From positions 92,891-156,890 of the forward strand of contig PLCM01000029.1 of assembly GCA_003134765.1 (NCBI GenBank): DNA of 64,000 nucleotides, written 5' to 3'. Made by a program: the position numbers and the translations under genes. The number at the start of each line of letters is the position of its first letter. The first letter of the stretch is position 1. The notes beneath the pieces are model-generated. The model did not search any database. It was not told the origin of the DNA and was given only the letters and a program-made list of their open reading frames with translations. The DNA is from Spartobacteria bacterium (GTDB taxonomy: Bacteria; Verrucomicrobiota; Verrucomicrobiia; Chthoniobacterales; UBA10450). Below, piece by piece: positions 1-9,566 of the stretch.

Positions 1-677
1 TGGACGTAATCGCGCACCCAGCGCAGGAGATTGTTGGCGGTGCGCGGTGTTCCGCGCGTGCGGGTGGCGATTTCGGCCGCGCCCGCCGCATCGATTTCCA
101 CCCCGAGCAAGCCGGCGCTGCGCGTGATGATTTTGTGCATTTCCTCCGCGTGGTAATAATCGAGCCGCGCGGTCATCCCGAATCGCGAGCGCAACGGCGC
201 GCTCACCATGCCCGCGCGGGTCGTCGCCCCGATGAGCGTGAATTTCGGTAACTGGAGCCGGAGACTGCGCGCCTGCGGTCCCTGGTCGATGATGATGTCG
301 AGCCGGTAATCCTCCATGGCCGGGTATAAATATTCTTCGATCGTCGGTTGGAGCCGGTGGATCTCGTCGATGAAGAGAACGTCGCCTTTTTCCAGGCTGG
401 TGAGCAAGCCCGCGAGTTCACCCGCCTTTTCGATCACGGGCCCGCTGGTGTTCTTGATGTTGGTGCCCATCGCGTTCGCGATGATGTTCGCGAGCGTGGT
501 CTTGCCGAGGCCGGGTGGCCCGCTCAGGAGAATGTGCTCGAGGACGTCGCCGCGCTTTTTCGCCGCCTCGACCAGCAATTCCAGCCGTTCGCACACCTTC
601 ACCTGGCCGGTGAACTCGCTGAACATCGGCGGCCGCAACGAAACTTCGAAAGCGGGATCGGGTTCAGGCGGTTTCAT
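1..677 (-). CDS. ruvB: Holliday junction branch migration ATPase RuvB (3' part cut by window edge)
   Basis: RuvB is the hexameric AAA+ motor that, with RuvA, drives branch migration of Holliday junctions in the cytoplasm. The reverse strand translates from ATG 677 into [17 protein letters not shown] and stays open to base 1, giving about 225 of the roughly 340 residues expected. Walker A (GPPGLGKT, about residue 53), Walker B with the DEIH box ([10 protein letters not shown], about residue 100) and the GATTRAG sensor region (about residue 152) are all visible. The winged-helix C-terminus lies outside the window. A palindromic repeat lies directly upstream. The assignment is secure; only the 3' end is missing. 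Confidence 0.96.
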   Translation of the reverse strand, partial: MKPPEPDPAFEVSLRPPMFSEFTGQVKVCERLELLVEAAKKRGDVLEHILLSGPPGLGKTTLANIIANAMGTNIKNTSGPVIEKAGELAGLLTSLEKGDVLFIDEIHRLQPTIEEYLYPAMEDYRLDIIIDQGPQARSLRLQLPKFTLIGATTRAGMVSAPLRSRFGMTARLDYYHAEEMHKIITRSAGLLGVEIDAAGAAEIATRTRGTPRTANNLLRWVRDYV

Positions 678-681
678 TTTT

Positions 682-732
682 AGGAGGCGTCTGGCACAGA
701 CGCCCTACAATTGTAGGCTGTCTCTGTGAGAC
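682..732. repeat. Palindromic repeat, GGCGTCTG family (copy 1)
   Basis: The arm GGCGTCTGGCACAGACGCC is followed by CCTACAATTGTAGG and a second, weaker hairpin. The same core recurs at 5740-5800 and, more degraded, at 30545-30637. It separates ruvB from the downstream end of the ATPase gene. Confidence 0.7.
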
Positions 733-756
733 GGCGATGGCGTAGTTGCTCTCCGT

Positions 757-1167
757 TCACGCCGCCTTCTCCAAATTCTTCGTCATCACCAATTCCGTCC
801 CGCGCGCTTTCAAAATGTAATCGACCTTGTCGAAGGCGGTGCGGATCAAATGGAGACCGAGTCCGCCCGGCCGGATCAGATCGTGCGAACGACCTTTCAT
901 CGCATGCGCTTCGGTCTGCTTGCCGTAATCCCGCAGGCGCATCCGAACGCAGTGGCGCAAGCCTTCCAGGGAAAGCGAAATCAATTGATCGTCCCGCAAA
1001 TGATAGGCATGCCGAATAATATTCGTGCAGGCTTCGTCTACCCCCAGCACCATGAGCATGCGTTCGCGCTCCGAAAATGGATACGCATCCAGAAATTTTC
1101 TGACGAATCTGCGCATCGGCGCGAGATTGCCGGTGTGGCTGGAGAATTCGACCTTCTTTTTTTTCAT
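757..1167 (-). CDS. RsbW/SpoIIAB-like ATP-binding regulatory protein
   Basis: A 136-residue single-domain HATPase_c_2 protein of the anti-sigma factor/serine kinase type. The N box is VDEACTNIIRHAY (about residues 42-54), the DxG element is DYGKQ, and the glycine-rich lid is PGGLGLHLI. Family members bind ATP and either sequester a sigma factor or phosphorylate an STAS anti-sigma antagonist. Neither partner is adjacent, so the target is unknown. I chose ATG 1167 (MKKKKVEF) because residues encoded further upstream do not resemble the family and overlap the region in front of the next gene. The fold is confident; the exact role is inference. Confidence 0.82.
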   Translation of the reverse strand: MKKKKVEFSSHTGNLAPMRRFVRKFLDAYPFSERERMLMVLGVDEACTNIIRHAYHLRDDQLISLSLEGLRHCVRMRLRDYGKQTEAHAMKGRSHDLIRPGGLGLHLIRTAFDKVDYILKARGTELVMTKNLEKAA

Positions 1168-1262
1168 CAAACCCGATGAACGCTGAACGCATGGCGCCGA
1201 GCATTCAAGTGCCCATCCCAAAACGCGGTGGACAGGCCGCCCAAGCATAGCTCTCTTTCGTC

Positions 1263-1988
1263 ATGTGGAAATTCCTGCTTGCCGCGCTTCTTCTGGCCGG
1301 CCCGGTTTTCGCGCAGGAAAATCCCAGCGCCTATGAGGCCTTGCGCGTGGTCGGCACCCAGATGAACCGCCAGCTCGTCAATCGGATCATTTCGGTCAAC
1401 GGACTGGATGGCGATCCGCAACCGCACACCTGGAAAATTCTGGTCGAAGACAAGAACGCGAATGGCGGGGTGCGCGAGATTGTCGTGGAAGACAATCGCG
1501 TCGCCTCGCAGCGGGTCCCGGATCGCTCCGTCGTCGGTTCCACTCAGGGCGCGACGATCAACACGGCGAAGCTGAACCTCGATTCGACTGGTGCCTATGC
1601 GGTTGCGAGCCATACAGCTGAGACATCGCATGTCACCTTTGCGCTCACGAGTTATACGTTGCGGACCGATGATCGCGGTAATCCGGTCTGGATCGTGACG
1701 CTCGCCGATCAAGGGAGGCGGCCGGTTGGGACGATTCATATTCGCGCGAGCGATGGGCGGGTGAACCGCGTCGAAGGCATGTATGCGGGCCGGAACATGG
1801 AGCAGGTGGAGGTGAATCATGACGAGGTCGATAATTCGCCGCCCCCCGAAGACGAACAGGCCGACGGCGATTCCGACGAGAATATTGTGAAGCGCGACAT
1901 CAAACGAATGTTCCGGCGCACGACGAACGACGCGCGCCGGACGTTCCAGCGGGTCCGGCGTTCCTTTGTCGATTTCTTCAACCGGTAG
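1263..1988 (+). CDS. Secreted hypothetical protein with acidic linker and basic C-terminus
   Basis: 241 residues. A signal peptide is clear (MWKFLLAALLLAGPVFA, cleavage near residue 18). The body is a soluble beta-rich domain, followed by a strongly acidic stretch (PPPEDEQADGDSDE, about residues 192-207) and a highly basic tail rich in Arg (about residues 212-241). I do not recognise a family. It is probably periplasmic. The opposed charge of the last two segments suggests internal pairing or binding to a polyanion, which is inference. It stands alone between the minus-strand ATPase and a long palindrome. Confidence 0.72.
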   Translation: MWKFLLAALLLAGPVFAQENPSAYEALRVVGTQMNRQLVNRIISVNGLDGDPQPHTWKILVEDKNANGGVREIVVEDNRVASQRVPDRSVVGSTQGATINTAKLNLDSTGAYAVASHTAETSHVTFALTSYTLRTDDRGNPVWIVTLADQGRRPVGTIHIRASDGRVNRVEGMYAGRNMEQVEVNHDEVDNSPPPEDEQADGDSDENIVKRDIKRMFRRTTNDARRTFQRVRRSFVDFFNR

Positions 1989-2030
1989 AGGCTGACATTT
2001 CTTTGACAGCGAGAACGCACTGGCCGCATC

Positions 2031-2107
2031 AAGGAGGGGCGCTTTCCAAACCGCCCACCTTCTTTCGGGTGGTTCGGGGACGGCGATTTGGAAAGCGCCC
2101 CTCCTTG
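2031..2107. repeat. Long palindrome with GGAGGGGCGCTTTCC arms
   Basis: Perfect terminal arms of about 17 bases (AAGGAGGGGCGCTTTCC and its complement) enclose a second hairpin built on CCGCCCACC and GGTGGTTCGGGG. It fills the gap between two plus-strand genes and could act as a transcription attenuator. There is no T tract, so it looks like a dispersed repeat rather than a standard terminator. Confidence 0.72.
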
Positions 2108-2146
2108 GGGATTGCTGCCAATCATCGTTTCGCAGGGAGGTAGGAG

Positions 2147-3163
2147 ATGACGGATATCATGAATTCGACGAGTCAAGTCTGGCCGGCGCTGCCGTTCGCG
2201 AAATGGAAAGAAACGGCGAAGACGTTGCATATGTGGACGCAGGTGGTGGGCAAGATTCGGCTGTCGCTCACGCCCTGGACGAACCATTCCTGGCACGTCA
2301 CGCTTTACCTCACCGCGCGCGGTTTGAGCACGTCACCGATTTATGTCGGCCCGCGCGCCCTCCAGATCGACTTTGATTTTGTTGACCACCTTCTCCGCAT
2401 CCAGACTGGAGGGACGACCTCCGTCTCGTCCCAAAAATTAATGGGACGGGACAGAGCCCGTCCCTCCAGTGAAGAGGAAAAAATCATCGCCCTCGCCCCG
2501 AAATCGGTCGCCACGTTTTATGGCGAAGTCATGGCGGCGCTGGGCGAACTCGAGGTTCCGGTCGAAATCAACACCACGCCGAACGAAGTCGACCCGGCGA
2601 TTCCCTTCGAGCAAAACAGAACCGATTCCGCCTACGATCCGGAATACGCGAACCGTTTCTGGCGTGTCCTTTTGCAAAGCGACCGCGTCTTCAAGGAATT
2701 TCGCTCCGAGTTCTGTGGGAAGTGCAGCCCGGTCCATTTCTTTTGGGGCAGTTTCGATCTGGCGGTGACGCGGTTCTCCGGCCGGCGCGCGCCCCAACAT
2801 CCGGGTGGCGTCCCGCATTTGCCCGACGCGGTCGCGCGCGAAGCCTATTCGCATGAGGTCAGCAGTCTCGGTTTCTGGCCCGGCAACGAAATGATGCCGG
2901 ACCCGGTCTTCTATTCCTACGCTTATCCCGAGCCGCCGGGATTCTCCGATGCGAAAGTTCGACCGTCATCGGCAAGCTACAATCCTCAGCTCAAGGAATT
3001 CGTGCTGCCTTATGAGGAGATGAGAAAAACCGGGTCGCCGGATGCGGCTCTCCTGGAGTTTGCGCACAGCACCTACGATGGGGCCAGCACCCTGGGCAAT
3101 TGGGATCGCGCCGCGCTCACCGAAGTGAAACCTCGCTTGCATTCGCGCCCGCAACGCTCGTAA
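2147..3163 (+). CDS. DUF5996 family protein carrying an in-frame palindromic repeat
   Basis: 338 residues. The N-terminus (WPALPFAKWKETAKTLHMW, then HSWHVTLYLTARGL) and the later conserved blocks are typical of DUF5996, a soluble family of unknown function. Residues 87-108 do not belong to the family: they are translated from a 66-base double hairpin at 2405-2470 that fits exactly 22 codons, and the family sequence resumes at about IALAPKSVATFY. The reading frame is intact, so the protein is probably made with a surface loop there. It is followed by an AraC regulator 10 bases downstream in the same direction, probably co-transcribed. Family confident, function unknown. Confidence 0.87.
   Translation: MTDIMNSTSQVWPALPFAKWKETAKTLHMWTQVVGKIRLSLTPWTNHSWHVTLYLTARGLSTSPIYVGPRALQIDFDFVDHLLRIQTGGTTSVSSQKLMGRDRARPSSEEEKIIALAPKSVATFYGEVMAALGELEVPVEINTTPNEVDPAIPFEQNRTDSAYDPEYANRFWRVLLQSDRVFKEFRSEFCGKCSPVHFFWGSFDLAVTRFSGRRAPQHPGGVPHLPDAVAREAYSHEVSSLGFWPGNEMMPDPVFYSYAYPEPPGFSDAKVRPSSASYNPQLKEFVLPYEEMRKTGSPDAALLEFAHSTYDGASTLGNWDRAALTEVKPRLHSRPQRS
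2405..2470. repeat. REP/BIME-like double hairpin inside a coding sequence
   Basis: Near-complementary arms of about 28 bases begin ACTGGAGGGACG and end CGTCCCTCCAGT. Each half also folds by itself (GGGACGA...TCTCGTCCC and GGGACGGG...GCCCGTCCC). It is 66 bases long, codon aligned and without a stop in the host frame. Confidence 0.85.
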
Positions 3164-3173
3164 GGTTCGCGCG

Positions 3174-4106
3174 ATGGTTTCGAGTAACCAAGCGGTCGCC
3201 GAGCGCGGGGCCTGGCGCGAAGTGCCGAAAGGCTGGCGACAACTCTGGGGCGATTTCGACCGCCTCGGCGTGAGCCTGCAATGGCACGATTTCCGGACCG
3301 AATCCGCCCTGGATTGGGGACTCAGTTTTCGTCCCCGGAGCCTGGAATTCTGTCTCAACGTGGAAGGTCGCGGCGACGTGGGCGATCGGGCCGATTATGT
3401 TCGCAGCAGTGCCGGTTATTACGCCGTGGCCGACGAGCCGCTCCGAGCCTCCCGCCACGCGCGCGATCATCATCAATTCGTGACCGTCGAATTTTCCGAG
3501 AGCCATTTGCGGCAACAGCTCGCCGATTGCGAGGCGGACCTCGAACCGCAGCTGCGGGCGGCAATTTTTCCCCAAAAAGAAGGGCCCGTCATTTCGGCGG
3601 CGCGGCCCATGTCGGCGGAGCAGCACCAGGTGGTGGGGAGCCTTCTTCGACCGCCGGTCTCGAAGCCGGCGCAAAGTCTCTGGTATCAGAGCAAGGCCCT
3701 GGAGTTGATGTCGCACTTCCTTTTCACGCCGAAAGATCCCGAATTTTTTTGCATGCGGCAGAAGCGAGTGGCGCGCGATCGCGTGGAGCGGACCAAGGAA
3801 TTGCTCGCGCGGGATCTCGCCGAGCCTCCGACGCTGGAAATGCTGGGTCGCGAGGTTGGCTGCAGCCCTTTCTATTTGAGCCGCAGTTTTTCGCGCGAAG
3901 TGGGCCTCACCATTCCCCAGTATTTGCGCAAACTTCGGATGGAACGCGCCGCCGAGCTGCTCCGGAGCGGGCGCTACAATGTCACCGAGGCCGCGACCGA
4001 AGTCGGTTATGCCAGCCTGAGCCACTTCAGCAAGGCGTTTTGCGAAACGATCGGTTGCTGCCCCGTTCTCTACCCGATGGCGAAGAACGTCATCGCCGAT
4101 CGCTGA
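3174..4106 (+). CDS. AraC-family transcriptional regulator
   Basis: 310 residues. The C-terminal 100 residues form a double helix-turn-helix: PPTLEMLGREVGCSPFYLSR is the first and YNVTEAATEVGYASLSHFSK the second, with the usual spacing. The N-terminal 180 residues resemble a cupin-like effector domain without a recognisable ligand motif. It lies 10 bases after the DUF5996 gene and could control it. Family members activate nearby genes in response to small molecules. The effector and targets cannot be read from the sequence. Confidence 0.88.
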   Translation: MVSSNQAVAERGAWREVPKGWRQLWGDFDRLGVSLQWHDFRTESALDWGLSFRPRSLEFCLNVEGRGDVGDRADYVRSSAGYYAVADEPLRASRHARDHHQFVTVEFSESHLRQQLADCEADLEPQLRAAIFPQKEGPVISAARPMSAEQHQVVGSLLRPPVSKPAQSLWYQSKALELMSHFLFTPKDPEFFCMRQKRVARDRVERTKELLARDLAEPPTLEMLGREVGCSPFYLSRSFSREVGLTIPQYLRKLRMERAAELLRSGRYNVTEAATEVGYASLSHFSKAFCETIGCCPVLYPMAKNVIADR

Positions 4107-4112
4107 AAATTG

Positions 4113-4176
4113 GACCGCGGATATCGCGGATGAAGAGACTGCCTGCTGAATCGATCCGTGTCATCCGCGATTAAAA
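4113..4176. repeat. Palindromic repeat, CGCGGATGA/TCATCCGCG family
   Basis: GGATATCGCGGATGA pairs with GTGTCATCCGCGATT across about 64 bases just upstream of purH. A related half lies at 57108-57145 (CATCCACGTCATCCGCGG). Confidence 0.55.
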
Positions 4177-4186
4177 TTTTCTCCCG

Positions 4187-5716
4187 ATGAAAATCACCCG
4201 CGCTCTCATATCCGTCTCGAACAAGAAAGGGATCGCCGCGTTCGCGCGCGCGCTGGAGAAGCAGGGCGTTGATATTATTTCTACGGGCGGTACCGCCGAT
4301 CTGCTCCGCAAAGAAGGCGTCCCTGTCCGCGACATCTCGAGCTTCACTGATTTTCCCGAAGTCCTGGAAGGGCGCGTCAAAACGTTGCATCCGCGGGTCC
4401 ATGGCGGCCTTCTCTACAAACGCGGGAACGAACTGCACGAAAAACAGGCCAAGGAATGCGGTTTCCTGCCGATCGATCTCGTGGTCGTGAACCTCTATCC
4501 GTTCGAGGCGACCGTGCAGAAGCCGGGCGTCACGCTCGTTGAAGCGATCGAACAAATCGACATCGGTGGGCCATCGATGATTCGGAGCGCGGCGAAAAAC
4601 TACGAGTCGGTCACCGTCGTGGTCGATCCGGCCGATTACGATTCGATCCTGGAAGACATGCGCGACCACGAGGGAGAGACGACCCTGAAATTGCGGGAAC
4701 GCCTCGCCATCAAGGCTTTCATCAAGACGTCCGATTACGACCGGGCGATCGGGAGTTTCCTAAACCAGGAACAGTCCACCGACGCTTCGTTCTCACTCTC
4801 GCTCCCGCTCGTGACGCGCCTCCGTTACGGCGAAAATCCTCACCAGACCGCGGCGCTCTATGGCGATTTCGACCAGCACTTCAAGAAACTGCACGGCAAG
4901 GAACTTTCGTTTAATAACATTCTCGACATCAGCGCGGCGGCCAATCTCATCGTGGAATTCACGGAACCGACCGTTGCGATCCTGAAGCACACGAATCCGT
5001 GTGGCGTGGGGACCGATCCCGATTTGCGGGAAGCGTGGGAAAAGGCCTTCGCGACCGACAAACAGGCGCCGTTCGGCGGAGTGATCATTTGCAATCGACC
5101 GGTAAACGAAGCGCTCGCCAAAGCGATCAGCGAAATCTTCAGCGAGGTCATCATCGCGCCGAGCTTCGAGACCGAGGCGCGGGCTTTGTTCCAGAAGAAG
5201 AAAAACCTGCGGCTGATTCGGGCATTGAAGCCGCCGGGTTCGACGAGGCCGGCGCAAGACATCCGCTCGGTCGCCGGCGGTTTGCTCGCGCAGGATCGGG
5301 ACTCGGGCGAACTGGTCGATCTCGCGACGAAAGTGGTCACGAATCGAAAGCCGACCGAAGAGGAAATAAGCGCGATGATTTTCGGCTGGCGGGTCGTGAA
5401 GCACGTGAAGTCGAACGCTATTGTTTATGCCGCGGCGGACCGCACGCTTGGCATCGGCGCCGGGCAGATGTCTCGCGTGGACGCGTCGCGCATCGCGGTT
5501 TGGAAAGCGCGAGAAGCCGGCTTGGCGCTCCAGGGGAGCGCGGTCGCGAGTGATGCGTTCTTTCCATTTCCCGATGGCTTGCTCGCGGCGGCCGAGGCGG
5601 GCGCCACCTGCGCGATTCAACCTGGCGGCTCCGTGCGCGACGAAGAAGTCATCGCCGCGGCGAACGATCGTGACATGGCCATGATCTTCACTGGCGTCCG
5701 GCATTTCCGGCATTAG
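4187..5716 (+). CDS. purH: Bifunctional AICAR formyltransferase / IMP cyclohydrolase
   Basis: 509 residues, the normal length for PurH, which performs the last two steps of de novo IMP synthesis in the cytoplasm. The N-terminal MGS-like IMP cyclohydrolase domain (residues 1-200, starting [18 protein letters not shown] with [11 protein letters not shown]) is followed by the AICAR transformylase domain. The conserved blocks [18 protein letters not shown] (catalytic Lys-His) and the closing [14 protein letters not shown] are present. It is flanked by palindromic repeats on both sides, so it is probably a single-gene transcript. High confidence. Confidence 0.97.
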   Translation: MKITRALISVSNKKGIAAFARALEKQGVDIISTGGTADLLRKEGVPVRDISSFTDFPEVLEGRVKTLHPRVHGGLLYKRGNELHEKQAKECGFLPIDLVVVNLYPFEATVQKPGVTLVEAIEQIDIGGPSMIRSAAKNYESVTVVVDPADYDSILEDMRDHEGETTLKLRERLAIKAFIKTSDYDRAIGSFLNQEQSTDASFSLSLPLVTRLRYGENPHQTAALYGDFDQHFKKLHGKELSFNNILDISAAANLIVEFTEPTVAILKHTNPCGVGTDPDLREAWEKAFATDKQAPFGGVIICNRPVNEALAKAISEIFSEVIIAPSFETEARALFQKKKNLRLIRALKPPGSTRPAQDIRSVAGGLLAQDRDSGELVDLATKVVTNRKPTEEEISAMIFGWRVVKHVKSNAIVYAAADRTLGIGAGQMSRVDASRIAVWKAREAGLALQGSAVASDAFFPFPDGLLAAAEAGATCAIQPGGSVRDEEVIAAANDRDMAMIFTGVRHFRH

Positions 5717-5739
5717 AGAGGCCGGCGCTATCTGCATTT

Positions 5740-5800
5740 TGTAGGGCGTCTGTGCCAGACGCCGTTGCTTGATCGAGGCGTCTGACACAGATGCCCTACA
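5740..5800. repeat. Palindromic repeat, GGCGTCTG family (copy 2)
   Basis: TGTAGGGCGTCTGTGCCAGACGCC faces GGCGTCTGACACAGATGCCCTACA, giving a perfect-ended 61-base inverted repeat between convergent purH and the DUF4203-like gene. It probably also ends both transcripts. Confidence 0.8.
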
Positions 5801-5804
5801 ATTC

Positions 5805-6332
5805 CTAATGCGCTGGCCTTCGCGATCGCCGCAACATCGACCCCTGCACGATCACGCCGATCACCGCGAGCGCGATGAAAAGAATCAGAGTGCCTTTCTC
5901 GGGCAGGATGATTCCGCTGCTGATCAGATGAGCGCCTTCCACGGAGGAAAGAAGGATCAGCACCCAATCGAACAATGCCAGCAGCAGGAGCGCGCCGAGA
6001 ATTCCGCCAATGACAAAGGTGATGCCACGATAATGCATGTGATCGACGTAGAAGGCGGCGGCCAGCGCCCAGGCGATGCGGCCACCGGCCACGAAACCTG
6101 CGACAGCGATCGCGAGTTTCTGGAGGAGGATTGCGAGGAGCGCTCCGATCACTCCGCAGCCGATCGCAACCAACAAGGTCATCCACTGCGGCGGCTCGCG
6201 CATGAAATACGCGGCAATCTCGAGACCGACGGCAAAGCCGAGCGCCGCGACAAAGAGCCAGAAAAGCTTTCGCCCAAAGAGCAGAATCGCCGCGCCGACG
6301 ATGACGCTGATGATGGGGACGGAGAGGTTCAT
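5805..6332 (-). CDS. Multi-pass membrane protein, DUF4203-like
   Basis: 175 residues with five or six hydrophobic segments (for example IISVIVGAAILLFGRKLFWL, WMTLLVAIGCGVIGALLAIL, GITFVIGGILGALLLLALF) separated by short polar turns. The layout and the Gly-rich first and fourth helices resemble DUF4203/TMEM198-like proteins. It ends in a short basic tail (MLRRSRRPAH). No catalytic motif is visible. It lies in the inner membrane; function unknown. Confidence 0.75.
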   Translation of the reverse strand: MNLSVPIISVIVGAAILLFGRKLFWLFVAALGFAVGLEIAAYFMREPPQWMTLLVAIGCGVIGALLAILLQKLAIAVAGFVAGGRIAWALAAAFYVDHMHYRGITFVIGGILGALLLLALFDWVLILLSSVEGAHLISSGIILPEKGTLILFIALAVIGVIVQGSMLRRSRRPAH

Positions 6333-6360
6333 CAGGAGTTCTAGCGAAGTAACTTAGCAG

Positions 6361-6443
6361 GTCATCCCGAGCCAAGTCGAGGGATCCCGGGTTGAAACCT
6401 TTAAGGTAACTTCACGGGATCCCTCGACTTCGCTCGGGATGAC
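6361..6443. repeat. Palindromic repeat, GTCATTCCGAGCGAAGTCGAGG family (copy 1)
   Basis: GTCATCCCGAGCCAAGTCGA pairs with TCGACTTCGCTCGGGATGAC at the other end, with GGGATCCC inside. Seven copies of this family lie in the window. Confidence 0.85.
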
Positions 6444-6467
6444 GGTGAGGCGGTACAACCGACGCGG

Positions 6468-8150
6468 TTACTTGCCGCTCTTCAGCATCTCATCCCGCTT
6501 CGCCTTGAATTCCGTGCCGGGTTTCCACTCCGGAAATTTGTCCTCGTTCGCGACCTGGTATCCGACTTGAAACAGAAGCTTCAAATCCTCCGCGCCGCCG
6601 GAAAGGTCCCAGGCCGGATCCACTTCGTCCGAAGGCTGGTGGTAATGCTTCGCCACGTATTCGTCTTTTTTCTGCTGACCAAACCCCGGGGGTTTGCCGA
6701 TCACATCCTTGCCGGCACCGGTATAGAGCGACGGTAATCCCACCTTCGAAAACTCAAACTGATCCGCACGGTAAAATCCGCCTTTTTCCGGCTGGCTGTT
6801 CGGGTTCATCACCCGGCTTTGTTTGGCCGCGGCGGCGGCCAGCATGTCGTCCAAATCGGAATTGCCGAAACTGATGTCCTCAATGTCCCGGGTTTTTCCC
6901 CAGAGACTCAGCCCATCCATGTTGATATCGGCCAAAGTTTTCTCGAGCGGATAGAGCGGATGCTCGGCGTAAAATTTCGCGCCGAGGAGGCCCGCTTCTT
7001 CCGCAGTCGTGGCCATGAAAAGAACGGAACGTTTCGGTGCCGGTTTCAACTTCATGTAACCGGTCGCCAGTTCGATGAGGCCGCCGACACCGGAGGCATT
7101 GTCAGCCGCGCCATTGAAAATCTGGTCGCCCTTCAATTCTTTGTGACGGCCAAGGTGGTCCCAGTGCGCCGTGTATATGATCCATTCATTTTTTAGTTTC
7201 GGATCGCTTCCCTCCACCTTGCCGACCACATTGCGCGACTTGAACGGGCGCACGGTTTGTTTCAGGTCGAAGCTGGCCGTCGCCTTGAGAGCGACGGGGC
7301 GAAACTCCTTCGTGATCGCCGCCTTTTTCAACGCGTCGAAATCCTGACCGCAATCGGCCAACAGTTTCTTCGCGACATCGAGCGTGATCCAGGAACGAAT
7401 CTGGACTGCGCCCATATTCTTGTCCGCGGCATCGATCTCGAAATTCTCCTTGGCCCAGCTCGATGTGATCACCGAATACGGATAGGCCGCCGGCACCGTT
7501 TCGTGGATGATGATCGCCGCCGCCGCGCCTTTCTGAGCCGCGATCTCGTATTTGTAGGTCCAGCGCCCGTAGTAAGTCATCGCGTTTCCCTTGAACATTT
7601 TTGGATCAAGCTTCGTCGGGTCCGCCGGATCGGGAATGGCGGGATCGTTGATCAGCATCAGGATCGTTTTCCCGCGGACGTCGACATCCTTGTAATCGTC
7701 CCAGCCAAATTCCGGGGCGACCACCCCGTAACCGACGAAAACGATGTCGGTGTTTTCCGCTTTGATTTCCGGCTGCAGGCGCGCGGAAGAGGCGACGTAA
7801 TCATCGGGAAACTTCAACTCCGTTTTCTTGTCTCCGACCATGAAAGAGGCCGTGGACGCCGTGGTGATTCCCGCCAGCGGCACTTCCTGGGTGTAGCTGC
7901 CGTTTGGATTTCCCGGCTTCAGGCCGAGCGCTTTGAACTGTTCCGAAATGTATTTTACCGAAAGCTCTTCGCCTTTCGACCCCGGCGCGCGGCCTTCGAA
8001 TTCATCCGAGGCGAGAACCTTGATGTGCTTCAGAAGATCCGGGGCCGTGATGGCGTCAGCGGCCTCCTTCGGGACGGCCGGTGGATCGGCGGCGAAGAGT
8101 GGGAGCGCCAGGGCAAACGAAAAGCTGAGAACGCGTAATAGTGGTTTCAT
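6468..8150 (-). CDS. Secreted M28-family aminopeptidase with PA domain
   Basis: About 560 residues. The signal peptide is [21 protein letters not shown] protease-associated insert (about residues 100-260) precedes the M28 zinc peptidase core. The zinc ligands and catalytic residues can be read: HWDHLGRH, the bridging Asp in [12 protein letters not shown], the Glu pair in TAEEAGLLG, the Asp in NMDGL and the late His in [12 protein letters not shown]. It would release N-terminal residues from peptides in the periplasm or outside. I chose ATG 8150 over ATG 8165 because the latter lies inside a palindromic repeat (GTCATCCTGAG) and gives a poor signal peptide. Family confident, substrate unknown. 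Confidence 0.92.
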   Translation of the reverse strand: MKPLLRVLSFSFALALPLFAADPPAVPKEAADAITAPDLLKHIKVLASDEFEGRAPGSKGEELSVKYISEQFKALGLKPGNPNGSYTQEVPLAGITTASTASFMVGDKKTELKFPDDYVASSARLQPEIKAENTDIVFVGYGVVAPEFGWDDYKDVDVRGKTILMLINDPAIPDPADPTKLDPKMFKGNAMTYYGRWTYKYEIAAQKGAAAAIIIHETVPAAYPYSVITSSWAKENFEIDAADKNMGAVQIRSWITLDVAKKLLADCGQDFDALKKAAITKEFRPVALKATASFDLKQTVRPFKSRNVVGKVEGSDPKLKNEWIIYTAHWDHLGRHKELKGDQIFNGAADNASGVGGLIELATGYMKLKPAPKRSVLFMATTAEEAGLLGAKFYAEHPLYPLEKTLADINMDGLSLWGKTRDIEDISFGNSDLDDMLAAAAAKQSRVMNPNSQPEKGGFYRADQFEFSKVGLPSLYTGAGKDVIGKPPGFGQQKKDEYVAKHYHQPSDEVDPAWDLSGGAEDLKLLFQVGYQVANEDKFPEWKPGTEFKAKRDEMLKSGK

Positions 8151-8494
8151 AATCTTAATTGTCATCCTGAGTCCGGCAGCTGCCGGATCGAAGAACCTCT
8201 AACATCTCTTCGGCGGTGGGGGCAGAAAAATGAGAGGTTCTTCGACTGCGTTTCGCTTCCGCGAGACTCCGCTCAGAATGACAGGTATGGAGGAATCGTG
8301 CGCAATAAATTTTTCACGCCTGGTGTCTTCTGCAGCCGCCGCCCTGCTTGCCACGCCGAAGCAGGGCGAAGGCGGGTGGGCGGCGTGATCGGATGTTGCA
8401 GCGTCGCTCACATCGACGCTTCGCACAGCGAAGCGGCTCCAGATAGAGGAGCGACTTGTTTTGCGGGCCCTGCCACGGCAGGATCGCCGTCGGC
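8151..8494. other. Gene-free gap of about 340 bases between divergent genes, mostly repeat DNA
   Basis: Divergent intergenic region between the M28 peptidase and marC. It holds a repeat of the GTCATTCCGAGCG family (8161-8282) and further complementary pieces at about 8335-8475, such as CCTGCTTGCC...GGGCGAAGGCGGG and GACGCTTCGCACAGCGAAGC. No convincing reading frame or promoter was found in what is left. Confidence 0.6.
8161..8282. repeat. Palindromic repeat, GTCATTCCGAGCG family (copy 2, long variant)
   Basis: Starts GTCATCCTGAGTCCGGCAG and ends GCGAGACTCCGCTCAGAATGAC, with AGAACCTCTAACAT facing AATGAGAGGTTCTTCG inside. It is a longer, diverged member of the family. Confidence 0.75.
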
Positions 8495-9076
8495 ATGCAA
8501 CCTTATCTCGAAAAATTTTTGCTCGCCTTCATTCCGCTCTTTGTCGCGATCGATCCAATCGGGCTGGTCGCGATTTTTCTCGGGCTCGGCGGCCAGGTCG
8601 ACGCCAAGCGCCGACAGGTCGAGGGCACGCTTGGATTGATCACCAGTCTGGCGGTCTCGATCGGGTTCATTTTCCTCGGCAAAGTAATTTTTCGCGCCCT
8701 CGGAATCACGGTTTCCGATTTCCAGGTCGCGGGCGGCCTCATTCTGCTGGGCATCGCCGTGCGTGAGCTTCTCGATCTCGGCGAACGCAATCGCTACGCC
8801 GGTGAGTCGTTCGGCGTCGTTCCCCTGGGGATGCCGCTGATCGCCGGCCCGGCGCTGCTCACCGCGCTGCTTCTGCTCGTCGACACGGTCGGGATCCTGT
8901 TCACCGTTCCCGCCCTGCTGGTGAACTTGCTCCTGGTGGGTTTCGGTTTCCGCTACGCGAGCCATTTCACTCGGTGGATGGGCAAGCAGGGAATGAAGGG
9001 CGTTTCGCAATTAATTTCGCTCTTGCTGGCGGCCATTGCGGTCAGCCTGATTCGCCGCGGCTGGCAGACGCACTGA
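8495..9076 (+). CDS. MarC-family integral membrane protein
   Basis: 193 residues and six predicted membrane helices in the MarC layout (LLAFIPLFVAIDPIGLVAIF, then LGLITSLAVSIGFIFLG, PLGMPLIAGPALLTALLLLV). The start at ATG 8495 (MQPYLEKFLLAFI) fits family N-termini. The track-length extension to 8456 would add residues from repeat DNA. MarC proteins are inner-membrane proteins of uncertain transport function; the old link to multiple antibiotic resistance has not held. It stands as a single gene with a convergent neighbour. Confidence 0.9.
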   Translation: MQPYLEKFLLAFIPLFVAIDPIGLVAIFLGLGGQVDAKRRQVEGTLGLITSLAVSIGFIFLGKVIFRALGITVSDFQVAGGLILLGIAVRELLDLGERNRYAGESFGVVPLGMPLIAGPALLTALLLLVDTVGILFTVPALLVNLLLVGFGFRYASHFTRWMGKQGMKGVSQLISLLLAAIAVSLIRRGWQTH

Positions 9077-9089
9077 CCAGCGTTTGAGC

Positions 9090-9470
9090 TCAGAACTGGC
9101 CGGTCTGAAGCATGACGAGCGTGCAGCCTTCGACTACCTCGATGCCGGCCTCCTCGGCCTTTTCGGCGAGCTCGGAGTTTTCCGCGCCGGGATTGATGAT
9201 AATCCGACGCGTCTTGGTCGCGATGATTTCATCGATCAAGGGAGTTGAACGCGGCTGACTGAGATAAAGCGTGACGGTGTCGATTGGCTTGGGCGCGTCC
9301 GAGATATTCGGGTAACACTTCTCGCCTAGAATGTCGTCGAAGGCAGGATTGATCGGGACCGGCCGGTGGCCGTATTCCAGCAGCATTTCGAACGCCTTGT
9401 AGGCATACCGATCCGGCTTCGGAGAGGCGCCGAGAATGGCGACCGTTTCTTTCCCAGGAGGTGAATTCAT
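9090..9470 (-). CDS. CoA-binding domain protein (YccU-like)
   Basis: 126 residues forming one Rossmann-type CoA_binding domain. The glycine motif is VAILGASPKPDRYAYKAF (about residues 9-26), and the rest carries the conserved VPINP and INPGAEN blocks. It lacks the ligase domains of succinyl-CoA synthetase-like relatives, so a regulatory or redox role is likely. It is convergent with marC and divergent from hpnH. Family clear; role unknown. Confidence 0.88.
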   Translation of the reverse strand: MNSPPGKETVAILGASPKPDRYAYKAFEMLLEYGHRPVPINPAFDDILGEKCYPNISDAPKPIDTVTLYLSQPRSTPLIDEIIATKTRRIIINPGAENSELAEKAEEAGIEVVEGCTLVMLQTGQF

Positions 9471-9566
9471 GGACTGAAATCGAATGTCACTTTACCAGAA
9501 GTTGCCTTTGGCGCCACGGTCGCCATGATTGACAGCGATGCACCCCTTGGTACTATCCTCGCTCTT

